Of a stretch of 15,334 bases of DNA, positions 9,236 to 15,284 are shown piece after piece; the stretch's first letter is position 1; every line of letters begins with the position of its first letter. The position numbers and the translations under genes were made by a program. This DNA comes from Hyphomonas sp. GTDB lineage: Bacteria; Pseudomonadota; Alphaproteobacteria; Caulobacterales; Hyphomonadaceae. The notes beneath the pieces are model-generated. The model worked only from the letters and a program-made list of their open reading frames with translations, was not told the DNA's origin and ran no database searches. The stretch is taken from contig JANSXJ010000052.1 in the NCBI GenBank assembly GCA_024743015.1, positions 1-15,334 on the forward strand. Reading direction: 5' to 3'.

Positions 9236-9250
9236 TTAACTTCTGAATAA
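9236..9250 (+). promoter_or_regulatory. CtrA-like box (TTAA-N7-ATAA) in a divergent promoter region
   Basis: TTAACTTCTGAATAA matches the Caulobacter-type CtrA site TTAA-N7-TTAA at 7 of 8 fixed positions. It lies between the divergent iminopeptidase and lipoprotein genes. TTGTTA (9233-9238) and TATGGA (9255-9260) form a weak promoter-like pair with 16-nt spacing around it, pointing to the lipoprotein. Short motifs like this also arise by chance. Confidence 0.28.
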
Positions 9251-9326
9251 AGGGTATGGACGGCGTTTTTCTCATCTGTATGTGTCATTACAGGTGAGGC
9301 TTTAGTTTTGTTAGGTGTGCAGCCCC

Positions 9327-9944
9327 ATGCGTAGTGTGTTGCTTTCAGTTCTTTTGACGTCAAGCCTTGGCGCGTGCGCAACTGTTTCGATGGTGTCGTC
9401 GGAAGCCGTTGTCGAAACTGGACTTTCCACCCAACAAAGCAGCCTTCGTGAAGTCTCCGACGCCTATACTGACATGGCCGAGCGCGAGAAATGGGTCGCC
9501 AAGAGCGGCGGCCTGCTCGGATTCGCGCGCGTGCTGATGGATGGCGCTTCGGACGGTGATGCGACGCCGGTGATGAAATATACCGACGATTTGCAGTCCG
9601 CCAGCGGGTCACGGTCGCAGCAGGTTCTGCAACTCCGCGGCGATATTGAGAGCGCCACACACGGCCTGAACGTGGCGACGATGGAAGCCGAAAAGTTGTT
9701 CGGTGCAGACCTAACGGCAAAGCGTTTGCGGGCAGACCTTGTCAGCTATGAGAGCGCTTTGGTCACCGCCAAGAAAGCGCGCCGGACTTTTGTTGGCGCG
9801 CTTGCGAAATACGAGGCGGAAGAGCTGGAAGGCGCGTCTGACGCACTGACCGCTTTTGATGATAGTATCGACAGTGCCAGCGATGCGGCCGACAAGCTCG
9901 CTGATTATGCCGCCGACCGCAAACGCAGCGAAGCGACGTCCTGA
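9327..9944 (+). CDS. Small lipoprotein of unknown function, mostly helical
   Basis: I do not recognise this family. The 205-residue product starts with a clear lipoprotein signal: MRS, a hydrophobic run, then the lipobox LGAC with Cys17. The mature part is rich in Ala, Asp, Glu, Lys and Ser and looks almost entirely alpha-helical, with likely coiled-coil stretches around SALVTAKKARRTFVGALAKY and the C-terminal region ASDALTAFDDSIDSASDAAD. No catalytic motif is apparent, so a structural or adaptor role in the cell envelope is only a guess. I chose the ATG at 9327 over the in-frame GTG at 9315 because the signal peptide then starts with a basic residue right after Met. The gene ends convergently 24 nt from the DUF262 gene. 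A CCGC-TCA-GCGG hairpin lies in that gap. Confidence 0.8.
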   Translation: MRSVLLSVLLTSSLGACATVSMVSSEAVVETGLSTQQSSLREVSDAYTDMAEREKWVAKSGGLLGFARVLMDGASDGDATPVMKYTDDLQSASGSRSQQVLQLRGDIESATHGLNVATMEAEKLFGADLTAKRLRADLVSYESALVTAKKARRTFVGALAKYEAEELEGASDALTAFDDSIDSASDAADKLADYAADRKRSEATS

Positions 9945-9968
9945 CACTGCCCGCTCAGCGGATACCCA

Positions 9969-11636
9969 TCATAGTTTCATAAAGCTGCGATTGATCTGCC
10001 ACGCGTTTTCCATGATTTTGGCAAGGTGTTCGGTCCGCGTGCGCACGACTTCCGGTGTCCATGCCACCTTGTCCCTGATATCTCGGGTGAGGGCGAATTC
10101 CGGTTCGCCATCGGCGAAGTAAAGCGCTTTCTTCTCGTCAAAGGATAGATTGTCGGCCTTCTGGTTCGTCGACTGGGACAGCAGCGCGAAATTACCAATA
10201 GTGTCGACCAGGTCGCGGTGCACAGCCGTGTTTGGCCAGGCATTGCGCCAGAGAGAGTCTTCCGGGATGTTCCTTGGCAGGACATGCTCAACGGTCGCGC
10301 CATCATCGGGACCGAGCGCCTTGCCCCCGTCGATTTCAGCATTCATGCGAAGCGCAATCCCCCGACGCTGCGCAAAGGCACCGAAGCGGCTGCGCAGCCG
10401 ACTGGAAATCTCGCGGCGCTCTTCACGCGACAGCGCGAGCGGACCGCTTTCTGACAAAAGCGCGCGGGGATTGTCCGCACTGTCGGCAATCTTCTGGTAT
10501 CGTCTTTGCCTGCTGCGCTGGTCGGTAATCGCCAGCATTGAGGCGTAAGCGAACCGCTCCAGACTCTTGAAGAAGACGTAGGCGTTCTCGGGACTGTTAT
10601 TGTGGTTGACCAGGAATTTCAGCGCAGGGGCGCGCCACAATTGATGATCAATCAGGCGCAAATGGTTCAGGCACTCGGTGACCTGAGGCGTCATGTTTCC
10701 GAACTGCCCCTCACCGGTGGAGATGGTCACATATGCATCGACATAGGCAGGCAACTCCTTAGCGAGAAATTCTCGCGTCCCCCCGGAGGAACGATTGATT
10801 ACGGCCTTGCGAAATTCGCTGGCGCCTTTCTTGGTTTTTCGAGCGTAGAGCGTGCTGATCTGATTGAGCAGATCATCAAACCCGGATCCGCTGAGACGCG
10901 ATTCATGTTCGGACCATTCGCGAGAAAAAGCGTCCGCTTCGTCTTGCGAGAGGGAGGCGTTCTCCAGCAGGTCGGTCTTGATGATGTCGTGGCTGTTCGG
11001 CGCTTTGCCGCGCGTATTGAGCACGCGAAACACATTGTATCCGCCGTCCCAGTCTTCGACGACCACTTTGACCAGCGAGATTCGATTGCGGATCGTATCC
11101 GCCAACTCTCGCTGCGCTTCCGGCGACATGTTCCGGATGGTGCGGGTAAAGTTTTCCAGGTTGCGCGTCATGCGCCGCTGGCTCTCGCTATCATTCGGCT
11201 CGACATCGCGGGTCAGTGACGCGCCGCGATTCTGAATTGCTTCTCGCAGATAAGGGCCATCAATGTGATTGAGTGAGATCCGCCAGGTCGGGGCGCCCTT
11301 GCCATTATTGTCATCTGCGATGAGCGCGTGGATTTGTTCCTTGCGCACATCATCGGTTTCCATGTCGCGGAGGACGGACAGTAAAATGGTCAGTGTAGTG
11401 AGTCTTTGCTGACCATCGACAATGAGGAAGCGTCCCGAGGCTTCCTTCACCAGGACAATCGCGCCGATAAAATGGTTCTCCGAGCTTTCGCTTGCGTCCC
11501 GAAGATCACTCAACAATGCGTCCGCCTCGGAATTCTCCCAGGAATAGCTGCGCTGGTACGGTGGCATCGCCATTTCTGTGCCATTGCACAAAAGGTCTGC
11601 AAGCGTACTTTCCTGCGCACGAAGGCCTTGTGTCAT
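9969..11636 (-). CDS. DUF262-DUF1524 (GmrSD-type) nuclease
   Basis: This is a single-chain fusion of a DUF262 domain (ParB-like fold, nucleotide-sensing) and a DUF1524 HNH-type nuclease domain. It has the architecture of GmrSD/BrxU-type type IV restriction enzymes that act on modified phage DNA. DUF262 landmarks are PPYQRSYSW (25-33) and DGQQRLTTL (74-82). DUF1524 landmarks are VEHVLPRN (His451), then DTIGNFALLSQSTNQKA about 40 residues on. I chose the ATG at 11636 (555 residues), which begins MTQGLRAQES with GAGAG about 11 nt upstream. The ORF stays open to 11759, but that would leave only 7 nt before the divergent gene and adds an atypical N-terminus. No partner methylase or other defence gene is adjacent. 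Its target specificity is unknown. Confidence 0.87.
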   Translation of the reverse strand: MTQGLRAQESTLADLLCNGTEMAMPPYQRSYSWENSEADALLSDLRDASESSENHFIGAIVLVKEASGRFLIVDGQQRLTTLTILLSVLRDMETDDVRKEQIHALIADDNNGKGAPTWRISLNHIDGPYLREAIQNRGASLTRDVEPNDSESQRRMTRNLENFTRTIRNMSPEAQRELADTIRNRISLVKVVVEDWDGGYNVFRVLNTRGKAPNSHDIIKTDLLENASLSQDEADAFSREWSEHESRLSGSGFDDLLNQISTLYARKTKKGASEFRKAVINRSSGGTREFLAKELPAYVDAYVTISTGEGQFGNMTPQVTECLNHLRLIDHQLWRAPALKFLVNHNNSPENAYVFFKSLERFAYASMLAITDQRSRQRRYQKIADSADNPRALLSESGPLALSREERREISSRLRSRFGAFAQRRGIALRMNAEIDGGKALGPDDGATVEHVLPRNIPEDSLWRNAWPNTAVHRDLVDTIGNFALLSQSTNQKADNLSFDEKKALYFADGEPEFALTRDIRDKVAWTPEVVRTRTEHLAKIMENAWQINRSFMKL

Positions 11637-11652
11637 CTGTTTTAAACTCTCT

Positions 11653-11666
11653 ATTGTCCCCACAAT
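11653..11666. repeat. Short inverted repeat in the DUF262 gene leader
   Basis: ATTGT-CCCC-ACAAT is a perfect 5-bp repeat with a 4-nt spacer, 17 nt upstream of the chosen DUF262 ATG. It could be an operator near the minus-strand promoter or a small leader hairpin. Confidence 0.35.
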
Positions 11667-11707
11667 CCAAGAGACAGCACTAGTCACGCAGGGACGGCCC
11701 ATCAATT

Positions 11708-11735
11708 GAAACCGGCAGCGACTCCCTCCGGTTTC
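11708..11735. repeat. Perfect 8-bp inverted repeat in the divergent DUF262/FAH promoter region
   Basis: GAAACCGG (11708-11715) and CCGGTTTC (11728-11735) are exact reverse complements around 12 nt. The flanks TT and AA extend the symmetry past one T-G mismatch. The repeat lies 32 nt before the FAH ATG and about 70 nt before the DUF262 ATG, so it could be an operator read by one dimeric regulator that controls both genes. No clear -35/-10 pair was found here. Confidence 0.5.
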
Positions 11736-11766
11736 GAACAATAGTAGCGAAGAGGTCACACGAGAG

Positions 11767-12621
11767 ATGAAATGGGCAACAGTCAGACAAGAACAGCGCT
11801 CGTTTGCCGGCTTGGTGCGCGATGACGGCGTTCACCTGGTTGCTGAATCCGATCTCAGTCAAATTCTGCACGACTTGCCAGAAGCAGCCGCGCGGGCCGG
11901 TGAAGCCGGACGTGTCGCGCTTGATCAGGTTGAGCTCTTACCGCCCATTCCGAGGCCGCGGAAAATCCTCGGCATCGGCGTGAACTATGCAGCGCACGCG
12001 AAAGAATCGGTCACCTTCGTGAAGAATCCGACGTCCAAGGTGCAGAAATGGTTCAACAAGCAAGCGACGGGTGCGAATGGACCTTATAGTAATGTGGATC
12101 TGCCGGTTGTGTCTGATCAGCTCGATTATGAGGCTGAGCTGGTGGTGATTATCGGAAGGACCGGGCGCCATGTGCCGGAAGATCGCGCCATGGAAATGGT
12201 TGCGGGGTTCTGTTGTGGTTGCGACTTTTCGGTGCGCGACTGGCAGCGCGCCAGCCCAACAATGATCATGGGGAAGGGCTTCGACACGCATGCCCCTTTT
12301 GGGCCCTACCTGGTGACGCCGGATGAGGTAAGCGGTCTCTCATCGCTGCGTGTGCGCGGATTTGTAAATGGCGAGCTGCGCCAGACCGGGCATGTCCGCG
12401 ACATGAGCTTCTCCATCGAGCAACAGATCGCTCACCTGACGGCGGCTTTCACGCTGGAGCCAGGTGATGTCATATTTACCGGAACACCCGCCGGGGTCGG
12501 TGCGGGATTTGATCCGCCAAAATGGTTGAAGGCAGGCGACCGGGTCCGCATCGAAATCGATCAGCTTGGACACATCGAAAATGAGATCGTGGCTGAGCAA
12601 AAACGCACTGTGCTGAGATAA
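11767..12621 (+). CDS. Fumarylacetoacetate hydrolase (FAH) family protein
   Basis: Members are metal-dependent C-C hydrolases, hydratases, decarboxylases or oxaloacetate tautomerases acting on 2-oxo acids. The 284-residue product has a short N-terminal domain, then the FAH core starting at KILGIGVNYAAHAKE. Metal-binding acidic residues sit in DYEAELVVIIG and CDFSVRDWQ. MGKGFDTHAPFGP, RDMSF and GDVIFTGTPAGVG are further family signatures. An insertion (KVQKWFNKQATGANG) replaces the shorter usual loop before VDLPVVSDQLDYEAE and may shape the substrate pocket. The exact substrate cannot be read from this. The ATG at 11767 has AAGAGG about 11 nt upstream. The gene is probably co-transcribed with the lipoprotein gene that starts 23 nt after its stop. 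Confidence 0.92.
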   Translation: MKWATVRQEQRSFAGLVRDDGVHLVAESDLSQILHDLPEAAARAGEAGRVALDQVELLPPIPRPRKILGIGVNYAAHAKESVTFVKNPTSKVQKWFNKQATGANGPYSNVDLPVVSDQLDYEAELVVIIGRTGRHVPEDRAMEMVAGFCCGCDFSVRDWQRASPTMIMGKGFDTHAPFGPYLVTPDEVSGLSSLRVRGFVNGELRQTGHVRDMSFSIEQQIAHLTAAFTLEPGDVIFTGTPAGVGAGFDPPKWLKAGDRVRIEIDQLGHIENEIVAEQKRTVLR

Positions 12622-12644
12622 AGAGTCCGGCTAAGACCTTGCCC

Positions 12645-13370
12645 ATGCGGTTAAGACAACGATTTGCGATCGGACTCCTCGGCGCCATGGCGGCTTGCGC
12701 AGCGCCTGTGCCAGACAACCCGTCCGAAGGTCTGAGTATCGCGCCTCGGGATTTTGTATTGCTTCCTTGCGGTCCCGCCAGATCGGACCAGCCTTGCGCG
12801 CTGGTCGCTGCCGGTGGAAAGCGGGTCCTGTTCGGAGCCCCTGCGGGGGTTGCGGCCAGTCTGTCCGAGGCGGATCTGCGCCAGTTGGACAGTGTCGTGC
12901 TGTTTTCTCTTCGGGCGAGGGATCTTGAGGGCGTTGATGAGATTCGTAATGAAAGCTGGCGCGCGGGCCGGGATACGCCACTGCTCACGATTGGTCCGCG
13001 CGGTGTGCTGGTTCTCGTCGACGGGATCAATAAGGCATTTGAGCAGGCTGACGCGCTGCGTATCGTTGAGCAGGGAATTCCCCCCGGCGGTTATGATGCC
13101 GCCATTCTGACCGGTCGCGAAGCCGGGCGAGGGGAGACTGTGTTCGACACGGGAGATGTTCGAGTCAGGCGCATCGCTGGCGGCTACCGTATCTCATATG
13201 AAGATCGAGCTGCTGTGGATCTGATCCCTTGCGACGCAACCGGCGCGGACGTGACGACTCCTGATGCTGCCAATGTGCAAGTCAGCGTAATCTGCGAGGG
13301 TTCTGAGCCGGACCTTGCCTGGCCTTTGACCGCCCCCCATTTTGTCGTTCGACAGGCGTCTGCAAATTAG
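12645..13370 (+). CDS. Lipoprotein with a degenerate metallo-beta-lactamase-like domain
   Basis: The 241-residue product starts with a signal peptide ending AMAAC (Cys18), an imperfect lipobox. The mature part reads like the MBL/RNase Z-type hydrolases: KRVLFGAPAGV (59-69), LRQLDSVVLFSL (78-89), then NESWRAGRDTPLLTIGPRGVLVLVDGINKA (102-131), which follows the family pattern of a tryptophan strand, GPxG turn and VxGxN helix. Where the HxHxDH zinc motif should be, the sequence is S88-L-R90-A-R92-D93. The later part appears to lack the usual VDH segment before GYRISYEDRAAV. It is therefore probably a non-catalytic member in the envelope. I chose the ATG at 12645 rather than an upstream TTG at 12639. 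The ribosome binding site is weak, and the gene lies 23 nt downstream of the FAH gene. Confidence 0.72.
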   Translation: MRLRQRFAIGLLGAMAACAAPVPDNPSEGLSIAPRDFVLLPCGPARSDQPCALVAAGGKRVLFGAPAGVAASLSEADLRQLDSVVLFSLRARDLEGVDEIRNESWRAGRDTPLLTIGPRGVLVLVDGINKAFEQADALRIVEQGIPPGGYDAAILTGREAGRGETVFDTGDVRVRRIAGGYRISYEDRAAVDLIPCDATGADVTTPDAANVQVSVICEGSEPDLAWPLTAPHFVVRQASAN

Positions 13371-13388
13371 CTGAAAATCTGTTGGCCG

Positions 13389-13423
13389 AAAAAGCAACGG
13401 GGTCCCACCTGCGTAGGACCCCG
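13389..13423 (-). terminator. Intrinsic terminator reading on the minus strand
   Basis: CGGGGTCC (13398-13405) pairs with GGACCCCG (13416-13423) around a 10-nt loop. On the minus strand the stem is followed by TTGCTTTTT (13397 down to 13389), a typical U-rich tail. On the + strand no T run follows, so it does not obviously serve the upstream lipoprotein gene. Confidence 0.65.
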
Positions 13424-13490
13424 GTCTCCCCCGAGACGCCCCCATCCGGTCAAACAATGACCGTGGACCGTGGGTGTTTCGGGATTTGAA
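13389..13490 (-). ncRNA. Candidate small structured RNA on the minus strand
   Basis: Between two + strand genes, the minus strand shows consecutive hairpins ending in an intrinsic terminator. In order they are GGG-TTCAAAT-CCC (13493-13481), CGGTCA/TGACCG (13463-13447), GTCTC-GGGG-GAGAC (13437-13424) and the terminator stem (13423-13398). A perfect -35 hexamer TTGACA lies on the minus strand at 13523-13518. The -10 position 17 nt on reads TACTCA, which is poor. A transcript of about 100 nt is inferred. I do not recognise it as tmRNA, SRP RNA or 6S RNA. The ends are estimates, and the first hairpin may lie at or just before the transcript start. No ORF of note lies on that strand here. Confidence 0.35.
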
Positions 13491-13596
13491 CCCTTGAGTA
13501 CGGAGCGTGGCCGACGCTGTCAAACCTGCTCATGTCAGAAAAGTCATGAAACTCGAAAAAGTCTGAACCGGTGTGGCAAGGACGCCACGGTGCAGC

Positions 13597-13625
13597 TTGA
13601 CGCGCCTTCAAAATAAAGATAGTTA
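13597..13625 (+). promoter_or_regulatory. Candidate promoter of the nitroreductase-marR unit
   Basis: TTGACG (13597-13602) is a good -35 hexamer. A -10 element is less clear: GATAGT (13618-13623, 15-nt spacing) or TAGTTA (13620-13625, 17-nt spacing). Either would overlap the palindrome at 13620-13635, as expected for repression by steric block. Confidence 0.45.
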
Positions 13626-13635
13626 GACAACTAAC
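13620..13635. promoter_or_regulatory. Likely MarR-family operator palindrome
   Basis: The 16-bp TAGTTAGACAACTAAC contains two overlapping perfect palindromes: TAGTT-AGAC-AACTA (13620-13633) and GTTAG-ACAA-CTAAC (13622-13635). This AT-rich TTAG/CTAA style is typical of MarR-dimer sites. It lies 21 nt before the ATG of the nitroreductase gene, which is followed directly by a marR gene, so binding by that regulator is the simplest inference. Confidence 0.6.
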
Positions 13636-13656
13636 AATTAAGTTTGGAGCAGCAAA

Positions 13657-14814
13657 ATGATCTCAAGACGGGCGATACTCAAGACAGCTGGCGCGAGCGC
13701 CGTGGTGCTCGGAGCAGGCGTAGGTGGGGCAGCGGTTTATGCTCACGGCCCGGGCATGGCGAAAGCGCGTGCGCCCTGGTCGGAGGCTGGAAAGAGTTTT
13801 GGAGACCCGCGCATCGACGCGCTCGCCTATGCGATCCTCGCGCCCAATCCACACAACCGCCAACCCTGGATGTTCGAGCTGATCGGGGATGACCAGATCG
13901 ATGTCCGCATTGATCTCGATAAACGCCTACCAGAGACAGATCCGTTCGATCGGCAAATCACGATCGGGTTTGGCTGCATGCTGGAGCTGCTGAGTATGGC
14001 GGCGGCTGAGCGTGGGTTCCGGGCCAAGATCGTTCCGTTTCCTGATGGTGAGCCACAGCCTCGCCTGTCTGAGGCGCGCATAGCGCAAGTCACGTTCCTC
14101 CCGGACGCAAGTGCGCCGAAAGACCCATTGTTTGAGTCCGTGCTGATGCGCCGCTCAACCAAAGAACCCTATGACACATCGAAAAGAGTCGACGCCGACG
14201 CTCTGAAGAAAGTGCTCGCTGCCAAAACCGGGTCGATGGAGCTCGGAGGGACAATTGATCCCGATGAGATCAAGGCTCTCACGGACCTCGCCTGGCTTGG
14301 CTGGATGATTGAATATGAGACCGATCAGACCCGCAGGGAGAGCATCGATCTGATGCGCATCGGAAATCGCGCGGTTATCAAGAATCCGGACGGCATCGAT
14401 ATGGGCGGCGTGCAGATGGGACTGTTCAAGATGACCGGCATCGTCAGCCATGAAGGCCTGAACCAGAAGGGTAGCCAAGCTTACAATATCGGCATCGATA
14501 TGTATCGCGAGATCATTCACTCTGCGATGGGATTTGCCTGGATCACGGCGAGCGAAAATACACGCCTCAGTCAGATTGACGCCGGACGGAACTGGGTGCG
14601 GATGAACCTCGCGGCGCAACAAATCGGGTTGTGCATTCATCCGCTCAGTCAGGTGTTGCAGGAATTCCCGGAAATGGCGGAGCCGTATCAGACGGTTCAC
14701 GCGAAGCTTGGGGTGGAGGAGGGCGTCATCCACATGTTCGGCCGGCTCGGCTACACCAGGTTTCCAGCCGCCAGCCCGCGTTGGCCTTTCGAGAGCAAGC
14801 TGATAAACAGCTGA
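13657..14814 (+). CDS. Tat-exported nitroreductase-family protein (Acg-like)
   Basis: The 385-residue product is a nitroreductase-fold, probably FMN-binding, protein resembling the Acg subgroup (mycobacterial Rv2032 and proteobacterial Tat-signal proteins). It starts with a twin-arginine signal: SRRAIL (3-8), then a hydrophobic Ala/Gly/Val stretch to about residue 30. APNPHNRQPW (62-71) is the Acg-type segment expected to contact flavin. MRRSTKEPYD (164-173) matches the second conserved RRS/T motif. The Acg subgroup is a divergent, duplicated nitroreductase whose catalytic activity is often doubtful, so the substrate is unknown. Tat export of an already folded, cofactor-loaded protein fits. 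GGAG lies 8 nt before the ATG. The marR gene follows after 2 nt, and a palindrome precedes it. Confidence 0.85.
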   Translation: MISRRAILKTAGASAVVLGAGVGGAAVYAHGPGMAKARAPWSEAGKSFGDPRIDALAYAILAPNPHNRQPWMFELIGDDQIDVRIDLDKRLPETDPFDRQITIGFGCMLELLSMAAAERGFRAKIVPFPDGEPQPRLSEARIAQVTFLPDASAPKDPLFESVLMRRSTKEPYDTSKRVDADALKKVLAAKTGSMELGGTIDPDEIKALTDLAWLGWMIEYETDQTRRESIDLMRIGNRAVIKNPDGIDMGGVQMGLFKMTGIVSHEGLNQKGSQAYNIGIDMYREIIHSAMGFAWITASENTRLSQIDAGRNWVRMNLAAQQIGLCIHPLSQVLQEFPEMAEPYQTVHAKLGVEEGVIHMFGRLGYTRFPAASPRWPFESKLINS

Positions 14815-14816
14815 GC

Positions 14817-15284
14817 ATGAAAGATTCGACCCCCGGCGCATTGGTGTTCGCGCTATTCAATGAGATTGGAATTATCGATCAGCTGGCAACAGCGCGGTTC
14901 GCCCGCGTGCTGGCACCTGATCTCAATCCGTCCGAGTTCAGCGTGCTCAATCATTTCGTGCGATTGCCCGGTGAGAAATCACCGACTCGGCTGGCAAAAG
15001 CCTTTCAGATGACCAAGCCGTCCATGACCGCCATTCTAAGCAAGCTTGAGCGCAAGGGCTATGTCGCGATCAAGGGAAGCGAGGATGATCGCCGCCGGAA
15101 AATTGTGACGATAACGAGTTCGGGCAAAGCCGCACGCGAGCGAGGTGTGAACGCGGTTGCGCCGCTTGCGGAGATTGTCCTGCAGAATCAGGACATCTCG
15201 CAACTGGAGAAAATCCTGCCCACAGTGCAAGCGTTGCGCGAATTCCTCGATGCAGAAAGAAATGCAGTGGATGGATTAACCTGA
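14817..15284 (+). CDS. MarR-family transcriptional regulator
   Basis: This 155-residue protein has the MarR winged-helix layout: an N-terminal dimerisation helix (about 8-32), LNPSEFSVLNHFV, the helix-turn-helix with recognition helix TKPSMTAILSKLERKG (66-81), and the beta wing containing SEDDRRRKIVTIT (88-100), then C-terminal dimerisation helices. Such regulators are usually repressors released by phenolic or oxidant ligands. I chose the ATG at 14817, 2 nt after the nitroreductase stop, because upstream in-frame codons back to 14631 only read through the previous gene. No good ribosome binding site is visible, so translation is probably coupled. It likely controls its own operon through the palindrome at 13620. 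No convincing terminator is visible in the last 50 nt. Confidence 0.92.
   Translation: MKDSTPGALVFALFNEIGIIDQLATARFARVLAPDLNPSEFSVLNHFVRLPGEKSPTRLAKAFQMTKPSMTAILSKLERKGYVAIKGSEDDRRRKIVTITSSGKAARERGVNAVAPLAEIVLQNQDISQLEKILPTVQALREFLDAERNAVDGLT

Larger units (their letters stand above)
13371..13656. other. Intergenic region, 286 nt, hairpin-rich
   Basis: Besides the minus-strand terminator and RNA candidate, this gap holds AGCGT-GGCCG-ACGCT (13504-13518), a GTGGC/GCCAC hairpin (13573-13577 with 13084+500, i.e. 13584-13588), a tandem 7-mer (CCGTGGA CCGTGGG, 13461-13474) and, at its right end, the promoter and operator of the nitroreductase gene. No protein-coding gene is evident. Confidence 0.6.

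Noticed and set aside
9226..9720. Minus-strand ORF (164 codons) over the lipoprotein gene
   Set aside because: Arg/Ser-rich shadow; the + strand frame has a proper lipoprotein signal and typical codon use.
10602..11219. Plus-strand ORF (205 codons) inside the DUF262 gene
   Set aside because: Antisense shadow of the DUF262 coding frame, with no recognisable domain.
11637..11759. Longer start for the DUF262 protein
   Set aside because: It would begin 7 nt from the divergent gene's ATG, leave no room for promoters, and add a non-family N-terminus. The ATG at 11636 precedes the conserved region directly.
13440..13560. Intact tRNA on the minus strand
   Set aside because: Only the T-loop core fits. 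The outer T-stem mismatches, and no acceptor, D-arm or anticodon arm can be assembled at the right spacing.
13390..13650. Permuted tmRNA (ssrA), as found in alphaproteobacteria
   Set aside because: No tag-peptide reading frame resembling ANDNxAE and no tmRNA acceptor/D-region sequence is present on either strand.
14155..14841. Minus-strand ORF (228 codons) opposite the nitroreductase gene
   Set aside because: Antisense shadow: it lies fully over a gene with clear family motifs and has no ribosome binding site or domain.
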